Positions 50,948-62,662 of a stretch of DNA of 64,000 nt are shown piece after piece. How positions within the stretch are numbered: position 1 is the first letter of the stretch; each line of letters opens with the position of its first letter. A program made the translations under genes and the position numbers. The stretch is from the NCBI GenBank assembly GCA_032173965.1, contig CM063287.1, positions 5,213,859 to 5,277,858 of the forward strand. The letters run 5' to 3'. This stretch comes from Sitta carolinensis. Its lineage: Eukaryota; Chordata; Aves; Passeriformes; Sittidae. The notes below the pieces were generated by a model, which worked only from the letters and a program-made list of their open reading frames with translations, did not search any database and was not told where the DNA came from.

Positions 50948-51803
50948 GCAGTGCAGTGCCAGCATGACCATATTTCTTCTGGTGTTCAGGATAGCTGTAC
51001 AGCACTGCATTATGCTAGATAGATACACTTCTAGTCACCTTCGAGTGCTGGGAACCTGGGAAGGTTTTGAAATAATTTCTAGGTGTAAAGAGTCCCGCAG
51101 TAGTACTTAACTATTAGAGCATCATTACCCTCTTTAAAGTGCAGCATTTGGGGGTTGTGTTACGTGTTCTCTGTCTCCAAAGCACAAAGAAGTGGATAGA
51201 AGAAAAAATTATAAGGTTTCTTTAAGCAACAGGTAGTTTCTGTAGGTTAGACTCTCTTTCTGCATTTGTGATTAACATTAACTTCTTGTTAGTCAATATT
51301 TGCAAATGTCATTATCCTCTCCCCCTGCCACCAGCAAAGGACAGGGTTCTTCTGTTAGCCCTGTTCTATGTGTGCTATCCTAGCTGAGTTATCCTGCTAT
51401 TATCCTTCCATGGCTTTTGTTTTGAGGTGGCCATCCCTGTAAGTAGCTCCAGACCCTTCTGTTCCCTATCACTTGAGTGAAGCCGTAATTCCTGTTGACA
51501 GTTTCATTGCTGCCCGAAGGGTGCAGCATAAAAATGTTGAAAATGACTTTTTTTGTCAGTTTTGTGTTTTCCTGGTCCCACAAGAGTGGGATGGATGAAT
51601 GAGAAATGCAGAAGCTGCCCTGAACCACTGGACAGGAGGAAGGCAGCAGAGGGCATTTTCAATGTGAATTGCAACTGGCTGGAACTGAGTTATGGGGCTC
51701 CTAATCCTGTCTTCAGAAGACAGTACTATTTGCATTGACTTTGTGTGACTAAGTGTGAACCCCCCACTCAATTTCACCCAGTTTAAGAGCAGGGCCTTCC
51801 CTT

Positions 51804-53159
51804 TGTCGTAGTTTGAAAAAAATAAGTTTTTTCGAACTTCAGTGGTCAAACCAATGAGTGCTCAGGTTTTAAGACTGGCACCTGGTGTGGCCACTGAGGA
51901 CAAGGATCCGCCTCTGAGAACACAAGGGGTTCAAAGCAGAGGGCTCCCCGGAAAGCTCTCTCTTGGTTCCGGTCCCTGAGGATGGAGGGATCTCCCCTGC
52001 CCAGCGGCTGGCTGGGCGGGGGAGGGGAAGCCATGCGGCCTGGGTGAAGTAGGCTGAAACCTTGGGCACAGAGGGGGAGAGAAAAATCCTACAAGATGGA
52101 AGGGGGGAGAGAGTACAAAAACTCTGAGAGGCATCAAACAGCCTTCTTTTCCCCTTCCGCCCCCCCCAGAAAGAGAGAGAGAAACTGAAAAACCATGTTT
52201 GTGATCTCCGTCACCTTGAAATTTGATATCAACAACCGGCAGCACGGCCGAAGGAGTATGAGAGGGTGGCACGAGGAAAGTGCCGAACAACAAAGATACC
52301 GTGAGAGTTCTGAAGAAACAAAGCCCAAGATTTTAACCCTTTTCATAGATGATGGAAACTTTATAAATGCTAATCCTCCTAAATTTGAAGAAGAAAGATA
52401 GGGAGAACTAAGCAAAGATGATGAAAGTTCGTGCAAGTGGAAGATTGTCAGAGAATACTGAAAAGAATCCTAGGTGGGAGGAGATGATGGAGTGGCCTTT
52501 GGCTGGACTGTTCTTATAGCCATGGATAGACTCATTTCTTTTCTGTAACACAGAGACTGCATCTGGGGAGAGGCATTGGCTTGGAGCCAAGAGTGGACAG
52601 TAGTGTGAACAGAGATGCGAGGAAGAGCTCTGTTCTCAAGGCCCCTCAACCCCAGGAGGTAATATTGGGGGGGACTAGTGTCCCAAAATTTAAGAAGCTG
52701 TCATTTCTTAGAACTAACCAAAGCATCTTTGAAAAAGAAAAACCCTAGAAACAGTTCTGGTCCATGCACAGTAGTAAGAGCACTGGACATGAAAGAAGAG
52801 ACCACAATGTGGTGTAAGGAAGACTCCTATCTCTCCTTGATAAACTGAGTACTGATTATCAAAAAAGTGGTAATAGATTAAGGATTAATTATCTAAAAGG
52901 TGGTAACGTGATGGGGAATTTTCAGTTTGTTTTGTTGTATTAAGAACTGGTAGGGGGGGGAGGAAAAATGTTTTTTTTAAAGTTTCCATGTTCTTCTGTA
53001 TGTGTCTTCTTTGCATATTATAAGTAATAAAGTTCTTTTCTTTTGCTTTCTAAATTAGAAACTGTTTTGCTCTGTTTTTGATCACATTTCACAACAAATA
53101 CCAGAGACAGTATATCCTCATAGGGGCACTGGCCTTGTGCCAACGTCAAACCTATGACA
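51804..53159 (+). mobile_element. Solo LTR of an endogenous retrovirus, 1,356 bp, TSD CCCTT
   Basis: It begins TGTCGTAGTTTGA and ends TCAAACCTATGACA, imperfect inverted complements of each other. It is flanked by the identical pentamer CCCTT at 51799-51803 and 53160-53164. An AATAAA at 53026-53031, 128 bases before the end, sets the plus orientation and marks the R/U5 side. A 68-codon open frame (52195-52401) sits inside but resembles no retroviral protein I know. No gag, pol or env sequence; this is a solo LTR of unusual length. It lies in sense in JMJD1C intron 1. A 5-bp duplication fits ERVL- or ERV1-like integration; the class needs a library match. Confidence 0.88.
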
Positions 53160-56100
53160 CCCTTAATCTGTGAAAGTCGACATCTGAGAACTCTCTCCCC
53201 AAAAAACCATAAATGCAAGCAGGTCATGGCATTTGGTGTTCTCCTGGAAGTGGTGCTCTGCAGTGGGCCAGCCAGCATGCACCCGGCTTCACACCAGCTA
53301 GAGTGTCTGCTGTCTTCTTGGCACCATTCAGAGACAGGTGATGGAATTGGTGGAATGAGAAGGTGGGTTTAAGGGCAGGACAAAGAGCTGAGTGTTACCC
53401 TAAGCGTGAGAGCAAGCTTCAGCATCTGCATGTGGGAATACATGGACAAATGGGGAGTTTTATGGGGTGCAGGAACTCAAGGAGGCATGGGCAAGCTTAG
53501 AGGCAACTGATGTAATTAATGTTAAGTGGCCACAGGACTTAGAGGAGCAAATCCGCGGGAAACTGAGCTTCATTAGTTCTGGTGGGAACAGAACTACTCA
53601 TTAAATCAGGAACACCAGACCTGAAGGCTGGACTAGCTGCTTTCCACCTTTGAGCAGGGAAATCAAGAGGCCAGTTCTTGTATGCTGCTAAATTTGTTTC
53701 ATGATTGTATTTTTATAGCTGAATTAATGATTATTTTGATAGTTGAAATTATTGTCCTGGTAGGAAAATGTAGGAAAGAACTCAGTTGTCTAGTATTTTC
53801 TTCCTGCTAGGTCTCCCTTACTCCATGAAAGTATAGTAAATAACTATTTCCTTATACTTTTCATGACTACAATATAGTTGATATGTAATATCTTTTTTCT
53901 AATGTATTTATTTAAAAGAAAGAAAGGTATTATCAGGGTGTCTTTTCTCCCATTGCTTTATAGAGGTTTTGCCTTCCTCAGCTTTCCTATTAATTCACCA
54001 CTAGTGGAATATGGTGAGAACAGCTGGCCCTGGTTGTGAGTGCTGTTGATCTCCTGGTATATGAATGCTCTTGCCATTACATGAGACCCTCCATGCCAGG
54101 ACTAATGTGTGCAATGTATAAAATCTAATCCAGGAGTTTTCTTGCTGGTTTTCATGGTCTGAGTCACAGCTCATAACATAAGTTAGACCTCTTGATCTTT
54201 GTTTCTTGGATGTTGCTGTTGCATGCAAAGCATTTGTTTAAAGATAAAAACAAAGACAGAAATTTGATAGATGCGTTTGTGTGTATATGTGTGCATGTGT
54301 TTCATAGCCATTGAGAAAATTATAACGATTTTTCAGCTTCACACCAAGTGGTGTTAGAGGAAACTGGGAGCTCTATTTTTTCCTTCCTTCTAACTGCCTA
54401 GAAAAGCTCGTGTGCTGCTCTGATTACAATGATAATTCTGGGCAAATAAAGAAATGGCCAGGAGGAAAGAGATGGAGTCAATGCCAGATGATCTCCCTGG
54501 TCTTTACTGTCCTGTAAGAGTTTTTTTCTGGGCCACAGGTTGCAAACTTTTGACTTGGTGATGAAAGAAAATGGACGTAACTTTTAAATATAAAGTGTGC
54601 AACTCTTGATAAAGAAATGTCGTTAATTTTAAAATACTGAAATCTCAGTAATTTGTAAGTTCATGTTTATTGATGCCTGAATCTTTCTGCCATGATGCAC
54701 ATGTTTGGAAGACAGCATACAAATTGAGTTGGTAGTCTTTAATGCATTATGATACGCAGACTAACATCTGATAATTGTGCATAGGGAAATATATTGTGGC
54801 AATAAATCACTGTATCAGATACTCTTCATAAAATCCTAAATATTAATGACAGTTTGAAGCAGCTGTGTGATTTTTATTTACAATCAAGTCAATAAGATAT
54901 AGTGGCATAAACAGTACACTAATACTTTTGGTGAATTGTAGTTTTTTGCAATCTCATATTTGGTAATTTACAAAGAGGGAATTGTTAAAAATTCAGTAAG
55001 TCTGGTAAACCATTTGAAGAGAATATCAGCAGATTGTGTATCTGTTTTGACTGAATTTGCCCCCACTTAAAAGTAAAATGGAAGTTCACAAAGTGAAATG
55101 AAAACTTACCACTACTGTGTTACAGTGACTATGAAAATAATTTAAAATAATTTTCAATAATTGGAAAATGAAAGCTATTTTGGACAAGTACTCCCTACAC
55201 TCATTAGTTTCTCACTAAATGATGAAGTTACGTTTGCCTTTGCTGTGTGTGGAGCTGCTCTTACCTAGTCTTTTTTACAAATTATAATTGCTTTCATCTT
55301 CCTGCTTCTGCATTCTGAAGTTTCTGAATTGCACTTCTGTAGGTTACACTTGGTTTCTGCCATATGTTGAGTGTTAGTGCAGCCTGTTGCATGTTGTCCT
55401 CTGTTCTCCTTTTGCTAAGATAGTATTGTAAGGAGAAAGTACATTTGTTAATTTTTGAACATATTTGAGCTGGTCTGTTTAAAAATTTAATTTCTTTTTT
55501 CATTCCTTGTTTTAGAAGTACATGCTCCGCAGCTTTGACTTCTTAGCCTTGACATAAACTGGAAGACAGAGAAAAATATTCAATAAAATTATTGTAGAAA
55601 GTAAACAAATAAATATGCTTTAAACTAGTTGTGCACAGCTTGTTGGTGGTTAATGGAATTTAAAAATTCTGTATGTTTCTGTACTAGCATCTGGGTTAAA
55701 GATGAAGAGCAAGTTGTTGGTGAGGATCCTGTCACATTATTTACTTCAGCTATTGGAAATGACACTCAAGAGATGCCAGAGTTTATCACATCACTGCCAC
55801 CTCTGAATGAAGGAATGTTGTTGTAGGATGTGTTTTATATGTATTTTGAATCTGGTTTGAAAGGAGTGGGAGAAGCTCAAAATATGACAGGGATTTAGAC
55901 AATTTTTTTTCAATTGTTTCTTCTATTCTGTATCAGTTTTGATGCCAGCAAGAGTCTTGTGAGTTTGGTGCGTGTCAGCTGGGCAGTCTTTTCTTGGCTA
56001 AGCAGTAAAGAAAACTTCCTATTTCCTTTTGTGTTTCTGGTAAGGCTGAGCTTGTCAACCTCTGTCTGTGAATGTCACTTCATCTGTCTCCCAGAGATAG

Positions 56101-57392
56101 TTCAGGAAGGAGTCAGTCTCTCTTTCATAGTAATTTGACAAAAAGATCAAACAGAGGAGTATGAAATTGACTGTGAGGATTCAGTGCTTTATACTCTGCC
56201 CTTTCCTGTTCATTTCTCTTACTAAAAGAAACCTGAGTATGATGTAGATCAATAAGTAAATGTACCTGCACTGATGGATTTTGAGTAAAGTTTTTTTGAA
56301 AGTCAAGATTGCAAAGAGAGTTTGGGTGTCCTGAGCTAGGGATGAATCAATTCATTTGTTGCCTAGTTGCAAAGTAAGCAACACTGAACAAAGTATGGAA
56401 AAAGAAAGGTTTTATCCTATAGTTAAATCTTTCAGGAGGCTCTTAGGAAGAGATATCAGATATTTTCTTAATTAAAAAAATAGCTTTTGCCTTTTATATG
56501 TTTTGCATATACATACTGTATTATTCCACATTTGCATTACCTCAGATTTTTCTTTTCCCAGAACTTTGTGCAAATATTCGGAGCTGTCTCAAAAGCATGG
56601 CATGGCCATCATACAGAGTTGTAAAGAATGAGCAACTACTTTATAAGAAGCCATTCTTCTTGTGTACCTTCCAGGGTCTCTGAACCTGCTGGAGAACAGC
56701 AGAACTGTTATTGAATATCAAATTGGATGAACTTTAAAACTTACAAAATTTGGCCAAAAATCAACACAGCCTTCTTCTAATCCTACTATCAGTGAACTGT
56801 AGAGATGCTTAGTTCCATCAGTTTGGAACTGCTGGGATGAGGCTTGACTTTCCTGTTCAGTTGGACTTGGTAAACTGCTGCTGCTCTTGCTGAAAAAAAG
56901 CAAGTCCAGGTCGTCTGAGAAGTTCAGCTGAAGTTGGCAGCAAGTGTTTTATCTCAGAAGAGACACCTTTGTGACTCTGTGTGTGCTGTTTCTGCCCACT
57001 GTTGTGGTCTGGGCATTGTCCGCTTAAGGGTTTTCCTCCTCACTATGCTAGGTAGGGACTGAGACCTACTGTGCTTGTAACCAGCTTGTTCTTGGGAACT
57101 GGTGGAGAATTCTAAGCTAAACTAATGCTATAGTGCTTCATTATATTGATTGCTCCAGAAAGTTACTGTTGTTAATTGATGTTATACCTGTGCACCACTA
57201 ATTTTCAATGTTACAAGACAGAATGAGAGCAAATCCAGAGAAGCCTCAAGGATTTTGCTGTGTTTTGCTTTCTAGTAATTTTCTTTAAAATACTATTATT
57301 TTACTTAAAACAGCTGTTGCTATGTTTCAGAATTAAGTGGAATGGAGCAACTTAATTTGCTCTTGAGGAAGTTACTTTCCTGTACCTACAAC

Positions 57393-57465
57393 AATTGGCT
57401 TTGAGCTAATTCATGTACTCAGTTTGGAGCTTCATCGGCACAAAAGATGCAGGATGAGCATTAAA
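57393..57465 (+). repeat. Inverted repeat, left arm
   Basis: About 73 bases from AATTGGCTTTGAGC to GATGAGCATTAAA that recur as the reverse complement at 58829-58900 with about six mismatches (roughly 92% identity by eye). The family is not recognised. Confidence 0.85.
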
Positions 57466-58828
57466 TGTGTCTAGCTTGATCCTCCAGTGGCAACGTTTTT
57501 AGCAATTTTGGAGACTGTGGTTCCACACACGTTTCTCTTGGTGGCACTGCTGGCTTAATTTTTTTTAACCCTGAACAGTTTCCTGATCCCTTCACTATAT
57601 GGCACTTGAAGCATTTGTACTGAGGCTGGAAGAGGTGGTATGGGATGAGTCCGAGGGTTGGAGCAGCTTAAGGTGGAACTGGAGAGGTGTCCCAGGGAAA
57701 TGTCTCTGGACCGTGGCCTGAAAGATGTTCAAAACTGACTTAAATACCTTTGAGGGTTGCATGCAGTCACTAGTAGATGTGTTCAGTTGTATTGCAGTTG
57801 AATTAATGATACTAATTCACATAGTATGAATAATTTCTTCTTTCAGCTGAATAAAGAAATAAATGTTCACAATAGCGCATGACATGAACATTTGATGTCT
57901 GCTGATGCAAGACTTACTTACAAAAGCAGGTTTTGGAAGAATAGATGTGAAACTAAATGCTCTGAGGGAAACCTGAGCATCTGTATGTTAAAATGCATAA
58001 ACCTCTGGTGACTCAGTAAAGCTTTGCCTCTAATAGTTGTGCATCAAGGAAGATCTTTTTGGGTGTTCTGAGCACACTCGAGGTGATGCAGATGTTGAAA
58101 TGATTGCAGAGAGGCTTCACTGCAGGTAACTCAAGTTGACACCCGCTGACTTATTATTTGGGTTGGCTCACCATAGTTCTGGTTTTTTGCTAAGGGAACA
58201 AGGCTCTTCAATCAAATGATGGTTAAAAATCTGAATTTGATTGCTCTTGCACAAAGAGAGCACTTGCTGAGTCATTGCCAGGTGGTCCAAGTTGAATCTT
58301 TTCAGTCCTGCATGTTTGGTGAGGAGGGACTGGAAAAGCTGTGTGTTGGAGGCAGAGTGTTGGCAAGGATGGTTCGTTTTGAAACATTCCTTCAGCTGAT
58401 TTCCTGATTTTTTTGCTTTTCTTGGCTTCTCTTCTTTCCTGAAACATGGACTGTAAATTTACTACTTTTCAAAAACAAACAAAGCAGCCCAAAAGCCAAA
58501 ATGAAGCAAAGAAACTTGTGGGGTAATAATAGAAAATACGTGATCTAAACTGTTCAGTCAGTATAGAAAAGCTTGGAGAAGGAAAACCGTGAAATGGTGT
58601 TGAAGTCTTAGGCTGGAGTTTGTGATTAATCTGTACTTTTTCTTGCACCCAAATTCTTCCTACAATTTGAAGACTTCAGTTTTTCAGCCTTGGTCTTCAT
58701 CAAAGATAAGAGCGGGTGCATACAATCAAGATGTGGTACAAGCAGCTTTTAGAGGCAAGGTTATTGAGTTTTAGGCTGTAGACCTATGGTGGCATTTAAA
58801 GAATTAGGAACTAACAGTTCTAATTGCT

Positions 58829-58900
58829 TTTAATGCTTATCCTGCATCTTTTGTGCCCATGAAGCTCTGAATTGAGTACATGAATTAGCTCAAAGCCAGT
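58829..58900 (-). repeat. Inverted repeat, right arm
   Basis: Reverse complement of the left arm, running TTTAATGCTTATCCTGC to GAGCTCAAAGCCAGTT-like sequence. The arms are 1.36 kb apart. Similarity stops abruptly on both sides of the arms, and the spacer shows no recognisable transposase. Confidence 0.85.
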
Positions 58901-61084
58901 TACCAACATTTTAGTCAAAAATACAAAAGCTGATACAGTTGAAGACTGAATGGAATGAGGTACTGTGGCCTTCAGAGCTGTTGTGATGCTTTGCTGTCAC
59001 ACCTCTACAATTCTGGCATCCGGCTGCATTTCCTCTGTGTTTTGTAATAGGGATTTAGAGCTCAGGGACTACCAGCTCTGAGGTTTGTAGCCCTTCCTGG
59101 ACTTCACATAAAGGAATTAGTGGGAAATCTTTTTGAATCTCTGAACTTATCAAAATCCTGTGACAAAGAAGGGTCAGGCTCTACCTGTGCATCATACTCA
59201 GGATTCCCTTCTGTTGTTTCAGATATGCTTTGGTCCCTGCATTGTGAGGTACAAGTCCACAGTCACCCCTTGTTTGCAAGTCATGATTTTTTCATTATTT
59301 TTGCATGGCACTCAGGGTTTTATTAGCTCTGCTCTGTGACTTTGTCTCTTGAAGCTTATAAATGTGGCAATTTTCCTTAGGTTTCTTAACCTAAGAGATA
59401 AAGGAGGTGTCTGTTCTGTCGGTCCCTACTGACCCTGTCCAAATAAATATCTCTTGGAGCTAGATTATTCCAAAGAGTGCAGTTTGTTTGCTTATCTTAA
59501 ATGGCTATCTCTACCAAGATGTGCATCTTCACATGATTCCTGTTCTGCAGGTTGTTCTGAACAGATTTAATTTTTTTTTCCAGGAAATAGGGTAACATTA
59601 TAAATGAGTTTTAAATTTAAAAAAAATACAATTTATTTATTCACTGGAGCTGATTCTTTTCAGTTTTGGTAACAGAATTGTCTATTGCAGGTTCATTTAC
59701 GTTTAGTATACCCAGATGTTGGTCAAACCTTGGTGCTAATCCATTTAATAGCAGTTAAGCAGTGAGTAAGGTTTAAAAAAAAATTGGAGGTGATAATGAA
59801 ATATTTCTGGCTTGCTAACTGTTAATTCAGGTGTGGTGTCCTAAATACACCTGAACCTCCTGTATATTGTCATATTTTAAAATTTGTATGTAGGTCAGAA
59901 TGTAGTATGTGAATATTTTTAGATAATGTCATGATCACTTCTCAATTGAACAGGTAGCTTTTCTGTGTTACAGGGTCCTTGCCTCCATCTGCCTGGTCTT
60001 TTAAAAGAGAATACATTTTAACTAATTTAAAGGAAGCTCAATTTGTATTTATAACTAGAAAATGTTTCAAATGTCTTGTTACTTTGTAGTAGTTTTTAAT
60101 TTAAAAGTGTGCAGTCTAAATTAACACGTTTCTTTTGTCATAGATTGTCTTTTACTGGATTTCAATTTAGTGAGTCAGGCCTAAGACTATAGAAAATGAA
60201 AAATCTTGTTTAATAAATTATTCAATGACTAACTTTATGATTCCATTAGATGCTTTCTTTTAAAACTGAATGTAGTACTTCAGTAAATGATTGTAAAAAG
60301 TTTTGTATTTTAAATGAAAAGATTTGACTTTATCTTGATGCTTAGAAAAATGGCTTGCTGATACTGCTTAATTACTTAATTTGTTGTTTGGTATTTTTTC
60401 AAAGTTTAATATTGCCTTTTCAGGTAAAGTGAGATGTGTGTATACCTTGGCATACTTTTCCCTGTCAAATTTTTTTGCTAACTTTTTAAGTTTTCTGGTA
60501 TCTGATTTTAATTTTTTTTTAAAAATTAACTTTTAAATGCATTTGAGCATGGCTCATGTTTCCATAACATGGCAAAATTGATTGCTGCTCAGTGGCTTAG
60601 TTTCAAATGTGATACACAGAATGCAAGTGTCACATTTGCCCATATATTACTTTTCTGCTAGAATAATGGCAGAAATTAATAGGGCCCTTCAGTTGGTTCC
60701 TCTTAAAAGGAGGAATGTTTCATCTCCAGAGGGTTCTCAGCTTTGCTGGCTGAGGTAAAAGGACTGCATTCAATACCCTCTTAGGCTCTGCTCTAAGTTA
60801 TGGTTTGTATTATGGTAACTACCCATTTCCAGGTACCTGGAACCTGTGTTCCAGGAATATTTACTGGTGGATTTGGAAGAGTTTAAGGCTTTAGTTGATA
60901 TAACTGATTAGTCTGTGTTTTTCCTTCCTTTTTTACAGAACTCTGGTTTTGGTATTAGTCTGCACTAAAGTGAAGTATGTCTTCAGTCAAGGAGAAGACA
61001 ATGTAAGGACATGCAGAATGGCCCTCAGCAATCTTAGGATTGAGTTAGCTGGTGTTTGGAGGCAGGAAAGAATGGGAAAAAAAC

Positions 61085-61103
61085 TTTTTTTTTTTTTTTT
61101 TTT
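61085..61103 (+). repeat. T19 homopolymer
   Basis: Nineteen consecutive T, the longest homopolymer in the window, followed by ACCAG. It mimics a polypyrimidine tract and acceptor, but no coding sequence of JMJD1C follows. Confidence 0.9.
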
Positions 61104-62627
61104 ACCAGTTTTTGAGCTTTCTTTAATCAGGACTTGCAATAAAAAGACCAGGCAGACACATCAGACACTATGGGTATGGATCAGTCAGAGGAGGCAAGGA
61201 AAGAAGAGATGACTCTGGTGGTTTGAATGCAGAAACCCATACATAGTTTGATGTAATTTGAAAAATGAAAGGCTCCTCCTGTCTGCACAAAAGGCAGCAT
61301 CCCTTCCTGGGAGGCTTGTGGCTGCTCTGGGTCTGTTCTCTGGCACAAAGAAATATTAAGCAATCTGTAAACAAGGAAAGTCTAAACATTGAAGTTCAGT
61401 ACCTGCACTGGTAGCTTTACTCAAACTCAGTGGTTTCTTAAGCTCAGGAAAAAAGGAACTCTCAAAAAGCATTGATTATTTAAGGTCAGAGCAGAGACAT
61501 GAAGCTGGTATTACTGTGTAATTAATTTCAGCTCGGGCCATGTGCAGTTCTTGTTCCTAAAGCTGTCAGTTTGTTACTTTTTATGTCAGTTGTAGAACTG
61601 AGGGGGGTTTTGTGGCTGTTCCTAATTGCTTGGTTTGCTTCTCTTTCCGGACTTAGCTGTATCTGCTTGTTATTTTTCAGCTCTTGTCTGCAAAGGGAGA
61701 ATCACTTGTATCATAGCAAGCATACACTGCTTTTTCTTGGGACTACAAGTATAGGACAGAGAGTCTGAGCTCACCTCAGAATTGTAGGGTTTCTGAGATA
61801 GAGAACCATAGGCTGGTGATCTAAGAACCATGGATAACAACACAGCAGCATAATTCTGGGAGTTAGGAAAGTTTCTGGAGAGTTAGGTCTTGGAAACTGC
61901 TTCCCTAAAACACATTGTGGTGGAGGGAGATGGTGCCTGATACTTTGGTAGGTTTGGACTACCTGTGGCAAACAGAAAAGTGGTTCTGAGTGTGTCTATG
62001 CTGATGCACACACATTTTGTCTCAATAAATGCTGCTTGATTGGCTTCCCTTTCAGCTGATTTTTTTCATCTCAGATTTTAGGTAAAATTGCTGTTGAATT
62101 GTTTTAGCTATGAGAGCTCAAACAGGCAGATAGCCTTGAAGGGGATTAGTTTATCAGATGTCTGGTAAAGTGAAAACTCTTTCTGCAGCTTTATCCACCT
62201 TCAGGCTATTCAAGTGTGCTCTTATTGTCTGAGCCAGTGAGGCTACAGAATGAACCTTTTTCTTCAGTGTGAAGTTGGTGGGTTTTTTCCCTTTGGGCCT
62301 TAGAAGACAGTGATGTCTAACTTAAATATGTGTTTTGCTGAAAGCTACTTTTAATTAATACCAGGTGTTTTTTTCACTACATCAGTATTCCATACCTTTC
62401 TTTATTGGGCCTGTCAGCTGGGCAGTGGCACCATGAGGTTTGGAACTGCAGGCGTGCCTATTAGGCAAGCAGCCAGCTCACCATCAGTACAGTGTACAGA
62501 TTTGCAAGTCATTTATTTTGCAAACCTCATAAGAAATTCATTCGTGGGCAGAAACATCCAGATCCTCTGAAATTTGTCAGTAGCTGAAAATTAATAAGGA
62601 AATCTTGACTGGAAAATATGCTTAAAA

Positions 62628-62662
62628 ATTATATATATGTGTGTATGTATACACACACATAC
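62628..62662. repeat. (TA)n(GT)n...(AC)n near-palindromic microsatellite
   Basis: An ATATATAT run leads into TGTGTGTATG and then TATACACACACATA, so the right half nearly complements the left half and could fold as a hairpin. Confidence 0.8.

Noticed and set aside
61085..61110. Poly-T plus ACCAG as a JMJD1C exon acceptor
   Set aside because: The following codons do not match the expected V-YVEFDD start of exon 2 and soon reach stops.
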